Shown piece after piece: positions 47,328 to 58,558 of a stretch of DNA of 64,000 bases; the first letter of the stretch is position 1; the number at the start of each line of letters is the position of its first letter. This DNA comes from Sequoia sempervirens (Eukaryota > Streptophyta > Pinopsida > Cupressales > Cupressaceae). The stretch spans positions 486,573,151-486,637,150 of the forward strand of contig VDFB02270651.1 of assembly GCA_007258455.2 (NCBI GenBank). Direction: 5' to 3'. The notes beneath the pieces are model-generated. The model searched no databases and was not told where the DNA came from. It was given only the letters and a program-made list of their open reading frames with translations. The translations under genes and the position numbers were made by a program.

Positions 47328-47340
47328 GGCTCTGGTACCA
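47328..47340 (-). other. Primer-binding site of the small element
   Basis: On minus: TGGTACCAGAGCC, one base different from the usual TGGTATCAGAGC, directly after the LTR. Confidence 0.8.
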
Positions 47341-47648
47341 TGTTAGAAACCAAGATCAGACATGCAAAGTAGAAAATACCTTCCACAAAGAGAAAAACAA
47401 AACAATTTGCATGAAGATGTGCAAATGAATAATATTCAGGAATTGAGTAAATACAAGAGATGAATTGTTTTATAAAAGAAATGTATGCATAACCTTAAAA
47501 GGAAACCCTAGTGTGCACACTTAATAATTAATAAATAATTAATTATTAATGTTTCTAAGTTTATCTTAAGTAACTAAAGTGATAAGTGACTTAATTAATT
47601 AACCAATATGATTAAATTAATTAAGTGAAATAACTTATTACTCTAACA
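47341..47648 (-). repeat. 5' LTR of the small minus-strand element
   Basis: Matches 27109-27425 (about 95 percent by eye, with one deletion) and is followed by the right copy of AGATT (47649-47653). Confidence 0.92.
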
Positions 47649-48054
47649 AGATTGTGGCTAGCTTTGCAGGATCAAAGACCCATGTCATCTTCACATCTTG
47701 GTGGAGCTCTCTCTTTCACGTCAAGGTATGATGGATTGAAGGTCTACTTCCTTGATGGTATTAGTATATTCTCTCCAACCTCTTTCTATTTTAGCTCTCA
47801 TATGCATCGACACATATGCTTGCTAAAGTGGAGGAAAAATGTAATGGTGTAAATTTACAACCCATGCAATTTCATATTAATTTAGCCTCATTTTATCCTT
47901 ACAAGTCCAATAATACAAAAACCTACCACTTTTGCTTCACTTTTCCCATGTGTCCCTATCGTTTAGTGTCATTGAAGGGAATATTTATTGGGGATGCACA
48001 CATGTCATGCTATCATCCTAACAATATTTTTACATCAAGAAACGGTAAAAATAT

Positions 48055-48245
48055 TATGATTCTCTATCATCTGTGAGCATAACATCCCTTTTCTTAATAT
48101 TTATAATTGGTAATGACTATTTACCTCCAATTTATCTTTTTGAACTCTATTCTTTCATTCTATCAACTTGCTTGAAAAAATTATATCTCATTCTTAACCT
48201 CTCTCTTGGTTTTATCACTTCTTGCATCTCTATCACTCCTTACTT
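48055..48245 (+). repeat. Dispersed repeat, copy 2 (partner at 20550-20740)
   Basis: GAGCATAACATCCC, AATGACTATTTACCTCCAATTT, GAACTCTATTCTTTCATTCTATCAACTTGCTTGAAAAAATT (split here over 48065-48180) occur in the order of the first copy. No primer site or LTR is preserved on its left. Confidence 0.75.
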
Positions 48246-48640
48246 CTATTAGCTTTGTTGGCCTCCTCTAATGGTTCAATAACTAAGCCCTTAAAGCTAT
48301 AACTTAGAGATTAGATATATGCACTAAGTAGTTATCTTGCTCATCATGAAGGTTCATTTCATTATCAACCTAGGGATGTGAACTTGAAATGGGTTAGCAC
48401 TATCTGTGCACTAAGACTCAATTGTAGTCATCCTTATCCTATAACTAGAGAGGAAATAGTACTCAAAGTAAAATGATTGAAAGGAATCAACACAAGTAAT
48501 GAACATAAATCAACAACTAAACTAAATTGAAATGAATGAAAAAAACATAAATCTCAGCAAATAGACAATAAGTTACTATGTCTGCCTTGGTTGTAGGAAC
48601 AGACACAGAATGAAGTTCCAATGGCTATAGGAACAAACAG
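48246..48640. other. Spacer, nothing recognised
   Basis: AT-rich non-coding sequence between the dispersed repeat and a possible minus-strand LTR. Confidence 0.4.
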
Positions 48641-49258
48641 TTGTTAAGATCGTAACTAATTACTAAATAAAAAAAGTAACTACTAAACTAAATGGATTAA
48701 ATTCTCACCAAGTGGCCCCCCTTGAATGATTCTTCCCAAAACTAACTCAAATGCAACAAATTAAAGTATCATCTTATTCATTGAAAACATTGTTACATCA
48801 TAACAACAACATGATTGTATTCCTTGAAACTAAAAATGAAAGTGCAATATCAGAATGTCCAACCTCCTAAAGAGGAATGTCTGATCATTATTTATAGAAA
48901 GAAAGCTTCTAAATAACCCTAACTAATTGGGCAGTCGACTCCAACAGACTAAGAGTACAACATTTATTGAAAGCATGAAAAAGAGGAAGGAGGTTATGCA
49001 TGTGCCAGATTTATTCAAACCAGTCTTGCCTCAATGAGGATCTAGCATAGCAACACCTCCTAAATCTACTCAACTAATAGACATGGTCATTTAAAGGTAA
49101 GTTTATAACTTCCACATGAGCTGGAATTTTCCAACCATTGACCTCTTTAATGTCCATCTCTATTTGACTCCTTTAGTAACTAGTCAGGTAACATGAACTT
49201 CATCAACCTTGCAAGCTTCATTTATATCGGCGTCTTGATATGAACCTGCATTATGACA
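48641..49258 (-). repeat. Possible minus-strand LTR of the older gypsy element
   Basis: On minus a start TGTCATAATGCAGG (49258) is followed by a TATA box (CTATAAATAATG near 48890-48900) and an A-rich, non-coding remainder. AAGGGGGGCCACTTGG lies near 48712. The orientation agrees with the minus-strand integrase at 52.6-53.6 kb. No second copy can be compared, so both ends are uncertain. Confidence 0.3.
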
Positions 49259-49529
49259 TTAGCGTGCACGAGACAATTGTATATCCATAATCACCTTATA
49301 ATAACATTCATTCAATCACATGTAAAATTAATATAGATATATCACATAGCATGTTAATACCATCAAAAGTTACAAGAATAAGTTCATGCCCAAAGTTCAT
49401 AAGCTTAGGCAAATATCATAGAAAGTATTAGTAACTAGGTGCTAAAACCCCATAGTAACAATAAAAAACATATGATAAATCCTAACAAAAATGAGTCATT
49501 ATTTGGATTTATCATCTCTCACCTACCTA

Positions 49530-51830
49530 ATGATCTAGTGGTCCTCTAGCAGAGGGAACTCAATTCCTTTGCCTTACCAAAGCCCTGAAATCACCAATTT
49601 TTTTTGCCCATGATCAGTCCCTGCAATTTTTGAATTTGGATCCCAATAGAACCCCTGATTGCTTTTCAATCTACCCCACCTTGGCCTCTCTGCATCTACA
49701 TCATACTGATAGGTTTTGTGGTCTAGTACTAGCCACAATAGAATAGGTGGCTGAAATATTAATGGGAGCTAATAGTGTTGCTTCACCCTCCCAAAATGTA
49801 TATACCTGATGCTTCATTTTCAAGCTGCCTAATAATTTTGCAGGGAATGGGGTTCAACCTGTTTTAACTAAATTTGTTCCATCTCTGTAATAAATATCCC
49901 AATATTGTCCTACCTATAGTGGTAACTACCTATTCATATTCTAGGTATTCTTCCTCCCTAGAAGGCATGATCCTCTTTTTGTACTCTAGATTGTAAAGAA
50001 TTTTGTGATGTGTGTAGTAGATATATGCAGAATTGCTTGATTCAACTCTTAGAGATAAAGGGGTATGAAGTTCTTTTTCTTTGTATATTTTGAATTTTTT
50101 CCCTCAACTGATTTAATTTTGAATCCATGATATTAATTCCCTCAAGTGAACATCCCCAATATATAGCAATGGATTCCATTCATGGTCATTGGGAACAAAA
50201 TAGTTGTGCAAATGCAACTCACATAGTAAATTTTAAATTTTAGGAGAGGATTGGTAAGCTTGGAAAAATTCTTGTGGGGTTTCAATGAAAGAGTTTAGAC
50301 TAGAAATGACCCTTGACAACTTAAAAGAAAGATGGCACTCCCTTAAATGCAATGCATATACCCTTTGGGGAGTCCTACATTCCATAATTTGTGGTACTAG
50401 AGTCACCACATTGTTTACCTTATCTTTTAATGCAGTAATCTCTACATTCTTCTCCTCAATTTCTTCACATTTCTTATTGATCTCTTCTTGTAGCCTAAGT
50501 TTTTCTCTATTCCATTCTTCTTCTTTCTCTTGCATTTCTTTCCACAAATCCAAGTCTACTAATGCCCATGAAAATGTAGGAGGTTTGTGCTTACCTACTA
50601 GGATCTTCCCTTACACTGGTTCCTGGTGTTCAACTCGCTCTGCAACAACAGTGATTCTACCAATCCTATATTTACCTGCCCCTTAGGAGCTTCTTCCTTC
50701 TTTCCAGGTTTCCCTTTGAGTCTATGGCTCCCTTTTGGAGACACACTAGTAGCAGACTTGGTTAGTTTTGATTTCCTTGGAGGACTTTTGTTTTTCCCAA
50801 TGGCTATAGGATGCTCAGTTTCTTCAGTTTTCTGCTTCTTAAGGCTAGGATTTACCTTTTCTGGTTTTTGCTTCTTAGCCTTCCCTTTGATAATTTCTTC
50901 TTTTCTCATTTTTGCTTCCTCCTTTCGAATAGCATCCCTAGTGCAAACTGTTGTTTTAGGGAAAACATCGACATTGGGGTACGAAGATCAACTATCTTCA
51001 TCTGCATGCTCAGATTTAGAGGAACTAATTTCTACTACAAGTTTTGTTGTAGGAGGGTCTATGCAAGGAATTTCCCCAGAAGTTGAAGCTCCAAGAATTA
51101 ATTTAACAACCCCCTCATCCCTACTAACCCTATGACTAGTTAGGGGTTGATCTCTAGAACCCACACTTTTAATCTGAACTTCTTAATGTTCAAAAATTCA
51201 TCCCATGACATATTGGACACATCTTGCAAAGACTTTTCTACCAAAAAATTAATCAAACAATGATGGGAAACAAATTTTTCCCTACCTTTCTATGTCTAAG
51301 TAGTCATGATTGCATGAATATTGTATAGGACGTTTGGCATATTCATTCTCCTGCCATGTCTCATGTGATTCAAAAGCTTGAAATGCACAAAATGAAGATA
51401 GGATTGGCAACCCTCACAGGTAATGTATTTGATAATGTAAATAATAAATTATTTCCATGTTTTCGGCAAAAAAAATCTTCTTGTTCCTTGTTTTTCTATA
51501 TGTTCAAGTGGAGGATCACTAGGCTTGGTGAATTCTTCTCTAGTTGATCTAGCATCCCTAGAAGCAAGGTAGGGTTTTCCTTCAATGGGAAAACCTGACA
51601 CTTCAAAAATCCTTTCTTTGGTGGCTATAAATTTTAATCCTTTCACCATTGACCCACCATTAGAATTTTTTTGTGCAAATTATAAGGCAATGTCCTTATT
51701 AAAACTATTTAGCTTCAGAAAGTGATCTATCCAACCATAATTCTTGAATTCAGGCTCACAGAGTGCATCCTATAGGATTACTTGGTGAACTGTTGGTTCA
51801 ATTTTGATTAGCTGACCTCCCATTTCCTCC
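49530..51830 (-). pseudogene. Extra ORF downstream of pol in the older minus-strand element, broken
   Basis: Coding-like stretches are visible on minus in several pieces. One is near 51830-51449 (CEPEFKNYGWIDHFLKLN, then FIATKERIFEVSGFPIEGK). Another is a Lys/Pro-rich basic segment at 50909-50598. A Glu/Lys heptad segment at 50553-50400 (MDLWKEMQEKEEEWNREKLR) should form a coiled coil. Near 49700-49530 there is a further piece (GFYWDPNSKIAG). The ATG-less, stop-broken frames suggest one long protein after integrase. The part around EVSGFP resembles a plant retroelement protein pattern in which a helix is followed by I.EATGLP, but I do not know its function. Confidence 0.45.
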
Positions 51831-52600
51831 ACTCACACTCTGGAAAATGCCTCTACAAAGACTTCTTTCTTGCAATCTTTCAATCAAAAACCCAATTTCT
51901 CTTCTGCTTCCTACAATTCTTACCAATACTAACACCAATGTTGTATGACCTCTCAATTTTACCTTTCTAGTGGCATTATGATTCCAACTAAGGCAATAAA
52001 GAAGACATAAAGGAGGGGGCATTATCAAAGAAAATGGTGGTAGCTTAATGTCATATCATTCATGCACAACGTCACTTCAATTACATCATTTCAAATTTAC
52101 TACCATGTTGGCCTGTGAAATATGACTAATGACATGTATGACACGTAGGTTCACACTCCCTCCCCAACATAAATAAAAGCATGTTTCCACATAGGATGGA
52201 ATGAAAGTATGATATAATAGGGCATACTAATAGGATTTGTTATGTGAAATATCAATATTAAAGTATAGTAATCAAACAAATGCATGTAAAGTAATTAATA
52301 TACATTAATTCATTATGCGCGTACCTAAAAAGTTGGAATTCCTTTTCCAAAAAGTGTGGAAGGAAGTACCGATCACCAAAAAAGCATGGTTGAGTTGTTA
52401 AATGAAGTGATGGTGGAGTGATGTAGAAGAGAGAGAGAGGTGGGAGATGAACGAGCGGGTAGTTTATTGATGGGGAAATTAATTCCCATGAAAAGTGGAA
52501 ATTTTTATTATGGTTGCACGCGTTCCTTTGACTAGCTAGAAGGTTGAAAACTAGATCTGCTTCCTTCGGCTGCAAGACCTTCGGAGTTCTGGTATTCAAT
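51831..52600. other. Region between integrase and the extra ORF of the older element
   Basis: A 134-codon open frame on minus (52258-52662) overlaps the end of pol. It is rich in Leu, Pro, His and Ser, with no motif. The rest is non-coding as far as I can see. Confidence 0.4.
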
Positions 52601-52619
52601 AAATTGCTACATGAATTCC

Positions 52620-53618
52620 TATTTTGAGGCAGGTTTATGGTATAGCTTGAGACGATGATCATTGACTAGGAGCTTGAACCTGACATGATCAATTGTTCTA
52701 AGCTGAACAACACCATTGGGGAAGACCTCTGTAATCTCATATGGTCCCAACCACGAGGTTTGAATTTTTCCTAAGTTATCTTTATACCTAGAATCATAAA
52801 GAAGTGCCTAGTCACCTGGTTGGAACTTCTTTTTCTTTGATGTATTTATCATGCCATCTAACTCTCTGATTATGCACCATATCAACATGGTGGAGAGCTG
52901 ATTTCCTCATCTCATCTAAGGAACTTAGTTACATAACCCTTTCCTTCTATTCCTTAGATATATCTATTCCAAGGTCTAGTGTTGTTGTAAGAGTTTTGTG
53001 TTCAAACTCTATATCTACATCATTGTTGTTTTTCCATATACTAGTTCAAAGGGAGTAAAACTAGTGGTGGTTTTCCAAGTAGTTCTATAGGCCTAGACAA
53101 CTTTTGGCACCTATTTTCCCAATATTTTTCATGGATTGCTACTATTTTGGTTAGAATATATTTTATTTCTCTATTTTTTACCTCAAACTGGCCATTGGCT
53201 TGAGGGTGATAGGGTGTAGATTTTCTATGCTTGACATTATAATCATTCACCAATGTTGTAACAAGAGTGGATGTGAATTGAGCCCCTTGATCTGTGACTA
53301 TTTCTCTAGGAACTCCATAGCATGTGAAGATTTCTTCATAGAGGATCTCTGCAACTTTATTATCCCTAGCATGTTTCATGGCTTTGACCTCAACCCATTT
53401 AGTCACATAATTAGTACAAATAAAGATGTAAGATTTTCCATTTCATGGTGGATCAATTGGGCCTACAAAATCAAGTCCCCATTTATCAAATGGTGTGATA
53501 ACTACTTGAGGGTATAGAGGCATATCATCTGATTTAGTCAGTTGGCCCATCCTTTGACATCTATCACACTTCCTAGTGTACTTTCTTGCATCCTTATGAA
53601 GTGTAGGCCAGTAATACA
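52620..53618 (-). pseudogene. Integrase of an older gypsy element, cut by the second element
   Basis: Read on minus from 53618: YYWPTLHKDARKYTRKCDRCQRMG (zinc-finger half), WGLDFVGPIDPP, then a TGA (53443-53445). The same frame continues as YVTKWVEVKAMKHA, IVTDQGAQFTS and YHPQANGQFEVKNREI. The core Asp residues are visible, and the catalytic Glu is found as F-E-V in QANGQFEVKN. After about 53110 the text AYRTTWKTTTSFTPFELVYG lies in another frame, so a frameshift is present. The tail VVQLRTIDHVRFKLLVN near 52700-52640 completes the pol C-terminus. Upstream parts (reverse transcriptase and so on) must lie beyond the second element, outside the window. Confidence 0.85.
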
Positions 53619-53919
53619 TGTTACCCATTTTTCACCTATGCGCTCAATCAGGCAGGGTAACCCATGTTTTCAGGGGTTCTCGAAGACCAAATAAAGGAAC
53701 ACTTGCATCAGGATCACATTTTCTAACTTGTTTGCTTCTTGTGCAGATACAGGGGAAAATATTATAAATGAATTTGGCATGTGGATTAAATGTGGCTCCC
53801 AAGAGGGTTGAGCCCAATGTGTAGGTCTTTAGTTTAGGGGTGGGTTTTCATTTCTAAGTTTTTCCTTGTCTTTCCCTCTTTTCTATTTTGTTTTCTTCTG
53901 TCTTTTTCCTTTGTTTTGT

Positions 53920-54740
53920 CGAGGGTGGAACCAGACCGAAACCAAACTTGGAACTTTTCAAAGGGTTCCGATTTCTGTTTTTAATCCGGTTTCAACCCCG
54001 CTTCTTCCTTTTCTATCTTTATCAGGCCTCCTTTTCCTTTGTTTCCGTCGGAGGCCGAACCGGACCAAAACCAAACTTGTAAACTTTTTTGAAAGTTCCA
54101 GTTTCCTATTTCCATTCCAGTTTCGGTTCCGGTTTCGCGCTCGTGTGTGTCTTGTTCTCTTCTTTGGCCTTAAATTTTACCATGGGGTAGTTTTTCCCTT
54201 TCTTTTCTTCCTTGACCTTTTTCCTCCCTTCCTTGCCTTCATCAGAGGCGGGTTCGAGTGGAAATCTGAACTTGAAACCTTGTGAAAGTTTTCAGTTTTG
54301 GGTTTGTTTCCACTCTGCCTCTGCTTTGTTTTACCCGAGATCAAACTCAATTCCAATCTTGCCTTTCTTTCCTTGCCTTGTGTGTTTTCTTTCATTTTTT
54401 GGCGAGCCTGGGACCTGGTCAGAACATGAACTTGGAACTTTTCCAAGGGCCAGGTTCCTATTTCCATTCTGTTTCCGGTCCTGGCTTTTCCCTGGTTTTT
54501 GATCGAGGGATGTCTTCCCTTTGGTTCCCCCTTATGTTTTTCTTCTTTCCTTTCCTCCTCATATGTTGCTGGGGGCGGGATTGGATCAAAGTCCGAAGCT
54601 GAACCTTGAAGAAAGTTTTAGGTCTGGATTTGGTCCAGGTTCCAGTTCCGCTCTTTTCTTTTTTTTCCCCGTTTTGGTCCTGATCCCGGTCTCGTCGGGA
54701 TTCATTTGTCTTTTGCTTCTGACCTTCCTCCCCTGGTCCC
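53920..54740 (+). repeat. LTR array A: five units of about 125-195 bp
   Basis: Units begin near 53925, 54051, 54247, 54405 and 54571 with forms of GGCCGAACCGGACCAAAACC, then AACTTGGAAC.TTTTC.AAGG. A CTTTT...AAAG inverted pair and a T/C-rich stretch with TTCCGGTTTC words follow. The same array begins in the 3' LTR near 63510. Spacing is irregular and divergence high. Confidence 0.7.
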
Positions 54741-54829
54741 AGTTCTAGTTTTTTCTTGGCCCCGCCCACGCGAGTTTTGAAAATTCTCAGTGAAAAGGAG
54801 TGCCTTCATCAGGAGATGATGATATCGCC

Positions 54830-55640
54830 CTGAGATCTTGCCGACACTGGCAGGTCTGGGTAACATATAAGGTATAGTCGGCAAAGGTCTCACCGACTAG
54901 TAGAGCCTCCCAAACGGAAGGCAGTTTCGGCCAAGGGATATCGGTTTAGGGTCACCCCGAAGTGTAGAGGTCTCGCCAACAGAAAGAGGAGAGTTCGCCA
55001 AGACAAATCAATGTGGCGTAAGGTCTTAGTGACTAGCAAAGGGTCTCGGCCAAGGAAGACTGCTTCACAATGATGTCTTGGCGAGGGCCAAATGTCTCCC
55101 CGACCGAAGGAAAGAGGCCTCTTGGTATGACCAGGGGGTCTCGCTGAGATGTCTCGGTGAATGAAAGGTGTCTCGGTGACTAAAGCAGATGTCAGTATGA
55201 CTGGAGGCACTCAGTATGAAGTATGGCCAACAAGCCAAGGTCCCAGCGAAAGGGGAAGTCTACAAGAGGTCTTAGCAACTTGAGGGTGCTATAGAGACAA
55301 GCAAGCTCGGCAAAGGTTTTTTCCTTCGGCAAGGTGTCTTGGCAAAGGATGAGGGTCACATCGACTAGGCACTTCAAGGTAGGTAAAGGAGCTCACTAAG
55401 AGATCTTAGTGAAGACATATGTCTCGCTGAAAGTATGAAGGGCTTGATAGACCAAAATGCGTCAGGGTGACATAGGCGAACTCTTGCCGATATAGTTTGC
55501 AATATCAAGTTCGCGAAGACTTCAGGAGGAAGCTGTACACTCGGTGTGATGTATTATCGATGAGCGCTTCTCTTGGGGACCATAGAGGCAACATCGGTAT
55601 GAGATCTAAAGCTCAATAAAGGCTCTCAAAAATAGCACCA
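54830..55640 (+). repeat. LTR array B: about 25-30 copies of a GTCTCGGCGA-type motif
   Basis: Short cores such as GGTCTCGGCCAAGG, GTCTCGCCAACAGAAAG, GTCTCGGTGACTAAAG, GTCTTGGCAAAGG and CTCGGCAAAGG recur every 20-35 bases for 800 bases. Consensus by eye: GTCTCGG(C/T)GAnnnAAGG. The array lies in U3, 0.4-1.2 kb upstream of the TATA box. Confidence 0.75.
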
Positions 55641-56755
55641 TGTTACGCCGATTGTTGCCAAATGATATAATCGCATCAGTAAGACACTTTCAGTGTCTCA
55701 CTGAGATGCAATTCTTTTCAAAAGACTTTTGACCAGCTACAAAGCCCACGTGGAAAACACTTGACCAACTAGGGGGAGCTGAGGTGAGCCATGGCATAAC
55801 AGAGAATGTCAACCCTAGATGAATGCCACGTGAATTAGAGTAAGCTCAAGGCATTCAAGGTGCAGCCAAAGTAGCTCAACAAGACACGAGGATCAGAAAT
55901 GAATGCAGTGGTTGCTGCTAAAGATCTGAAGGCTTCTATGAGGGTAACTCTTCACTGACATGGACATGCAGGGTTCTGCATTTATTTCAACCAAAAGATC
56001 TATGGGAGATCTTTTCGGGGCTGGATATTTTTGTAAGCCCTAAGGGGCCAACATACAGTCTATATATAAGGCATTTTCGCCTTCTTGTAAAGGAGTTCGG
56101 ATGTATTCTCTTCTGAATTCTATGACCCTTTTGCAGTCCTCTCTTAGACTAGCAAGATTCTGTAATTCAACTTGGAGCATGCTATATAAAGCTTACCTTG
56201 ATCATTGTTGATATTTAGATTCCCATCTTGTTCTTGCGAAGTGTTGCACATTTCAGGTTCATGATCAAGTTATTTTTGTGAATTTCTTTCATTCCTTCAT
56301 AACTTTATCTTGTGTTTCATGCCTTCCTTTGCAAAAGTATCATTATACAAATTACAAACTGTGTTCACTTAGTTACACATGGATTCTGATCTGTGAGAAT
56401 CTTGTTTCTTCTCTGGAAAAGTGTGTGAATCGAACCTGTTTGTGAAATGTTAGTGTAAGGCTTACAGAATTTGATGTGTAATCTTATTTTCACTATCAGT
56501 ATTCAAGTGTAAATTGAGTATCTCATTGTTCCTGTCATTTTGGTGCATCACCTTAGTTTAGTTTCAATTTTATGTACTCCTTATCCTTTTCCCCACAACA
56601 ATCAGTAGTTAGGTGACACCAAAGGAAGTCAACCTTCTCTGGAGGTTCATTTCAATCATAGGTGACCCACAACCTTGAGATGATCCCATGTTGCTCTAGA
56701 AAGCTCAGTTTTTATCAAATTTGCATAGGGTGCAATTCTAGGTGACAACAGTTTC

Positions 56756-56773
56756 TGGCACGCCTGGTGGGAC
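56756..56773 (+). other. Primer-binding site of the second element
   Basis: TGGCACGCCTGGTGGGAC lies five bases after the CA end of the LTR. The form TGGCACGCC.GGTGGGAC is familiar from plant gypsy elements. It differs from the TGGTGAACC type of the 18-kb element. Confidence 0.75.
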
Positions 56774-56944
56774 AGAAATTAATTTAAATTGCTGGTTTAG
56801 TATGCAACCAATGAATTCTAGGCTTTACAGAAGTCCTTTGGCATACTTGGCGACTCCACAAAGATGAAGGAATCTAGAAATCAATGCCTTCTTCAGTTTA
56901 TGAAAAGAGTCTGAACAAGAAGTAGCTCAGGCCCTTTTGAATAC

Positions 56945-58558
56945 TTGCAGCTGTCGCCACCAAGAAGACAAGGCAGAGTAGAGGAAAGGCAAGGAATAAC
57001 AATCATCTATTCTAGAAGAACCCAGTCCACTCCTCCATCTGTAGGGTCTCATCTTTCTCCACCCACAAATCCACTTAGTATACCTCCAATGGTGGCCTTA
57101 AGGAATCAACCCTTTGTAGCTTTCAATGGAGGGAGCCCCTTGAATCTTGAACAACACAATGATATTCCAATGGTAGCCTTGAAGAGTCTGTCAATTTTTA
57201 TAGGGCAATACCAAACTACTCCAATTGAACACATGAGAGATGTGGCTTCATTGTGTGGAGTCCATCACATAACCCAAGAGGACATTGCAGTCAGATTATT
57301 AGCTGCTTCACTAAAGGGAAGAGTTGTGCAGTGGTATAGGAGGCTACCAGTCAGTTCAATTGCTACATGGGACGAGTTTGGAGATAAGTTGCATAAGCAA
57401 TTCCAAGACAGGTCTGATAACTTGTCTCTACTGGAGCAATTGACCATGATCAAGAGGGCTCCACAAGAACAGATGAACGACTTCAACTTCAGATTTCAAA
57501 GAACTTGGGATAGAATCCCTGCAATGGTGAGGCCACCTCTAGAGTATGCATTCCTATAATTTTTGAGAGCTTTGAACAGTGATATAGCTGTCATGATATA
57601 GTCAATGGGAGGATTGTCTCTACCAGATGCCTTTGAAATAGCTATCAGAACTGAAAACAGCTTAATACAAGCTAGTAAGCTTTCTCCCAGGCCACCAATG
57701 CCAATATTCCTAGAGATTCATGCAAATATTCCTTTGCAGATACCACCTTTCACACCTCTTCCAGTTGTACCAACGATGCTAACTGCTATTCTGACTATTG
57801 ATAAACAAGAAAGCATTGCTCCAAGCTCATCACAAGATTTGCAAGAGATCAAAAGTCTTTTACAGACTTTTAGTAACAAGCTGGTGAACTTAGAAAAGCA
57901 ACAGACCTATTCCAGGCCTTATCAACAGCAGAATCAGGCCTCAAGTCAGCCTTTTCAAGGTCAGTAGTAGCAATTCCAAGGGAATAGACAGTAGTATCAG
58001 GGCAATTATCAAGGCACAAGATAGAATGTGAACACAAGACCTTTTCAGGCCTATGCTCCAGCACCTATTAGTGCAGTCAAAGACCTGGTCCCTACTCAAA
58101 ACAATTTAGCAGCAGATTATGAGTGGTGCTACCCTTGCAGCTAGCCCCACAATCAGGCCACTTGCTCAAATGGACTCATTAATCAGGCACTTATGGTACA
58201 TAATGCCTCAAGTTCATAGAAGGGTGCACTTAATCAACCATCTCCACAACACCAAGATCAGTTTGCAAATGATGCTACTCTACTCAACTAGCAGGGTGAA
58301 GAGTTTTGTGGATTGAATGCGGACGATTCTCCTTTTGCGGCTAATACAAGAGCAAAGAAGAGAGAATTTGAGCTTGATCATGCAGCCGAAAAAAGAAAGG
58401 CATCAGCTGTGGAACCATCTGCATCTCATGTGACTTCTATTTGGAAAAGAAATTAGCAACTTCCAAATAAGGAGTAGTCACACCCACAAGCTGATCATAC
58501 TGGTATAAAGGTACATCCTAAAGTAATCCAATTGTACCTTATAATATCTTTGATAGTA
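56945..58558 (+). pseudogene. gag: gag of the second element
   Basis: The frame is open from upstream of 56945, and no ATG is clearly the start. The gag domain spans about 57170-57660: MVALKSLSIFIGQYQTTPIEH, LLAASLKGRVVQWYRRLP, WDEFGDKLHKQFQ and FNFRFQRTWDRIP. A Gln/Pro-rich segment and a CCHC-type knuckle (CYPC...HNQATC near 58130-58167) follow. In-frame stops are TAA at 57557 and TAG at 57599, 57965, 57968, 57992, 58022, 58142, 58217, 58289, 58454 and 58475. Several stand where Gln is expected. A frameshift near 58520 leads to the pol frame. Confidence 0.88.

Larger units (their letters stand above)
27109..47648 (-). mobile_element. Small non-autonomous LTR element with copia-like signals, split by an 18-kb insertion
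   Basis: Two LTRs of 317 and 308 bases (27109-27425, 47341-47648) are flanked by AGATT duplications. On the minus strand the right LTR is followed by TGGTACCAGAGCC, a tRNA-Met-type primer site with no gap. The left LTR is preceded by CTTAAGGGGGGG, a polypurine tract. Orientation is therefore minus. Without the nested insertion the internal part is only about 1.8 kb and encodes none of gag, protease, polymerase or integrase. It fits a non-autonomous LTR element moved by proteins from elsewhere. Assignment to copia rests only on the primer site. Confidence 0.85.
53619..56750 (+). repeat. 5' LTR of the second element, 3132 bp
   Basis: Runs from TGTTACCCATT to GGTGACAACA, six bases before the primer site. 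It contains two internal arrays (annotated separately). A TATA box (TATATATAAG, 56061-56070) is followed by a GCATTTTCGCC segment, placing transcription start near 56095 and making U3 about 2.45 kb. Open frames at 53866-54769 read through the repeat array and are not genes. Confidence 0.9.

Noticed and set aside
53866..54769. Overlapping 96-139 codon frames on both strands in the LTR
   Set aside because: They follow repeat array A in U3; both strands being open reflects composition and repetition.
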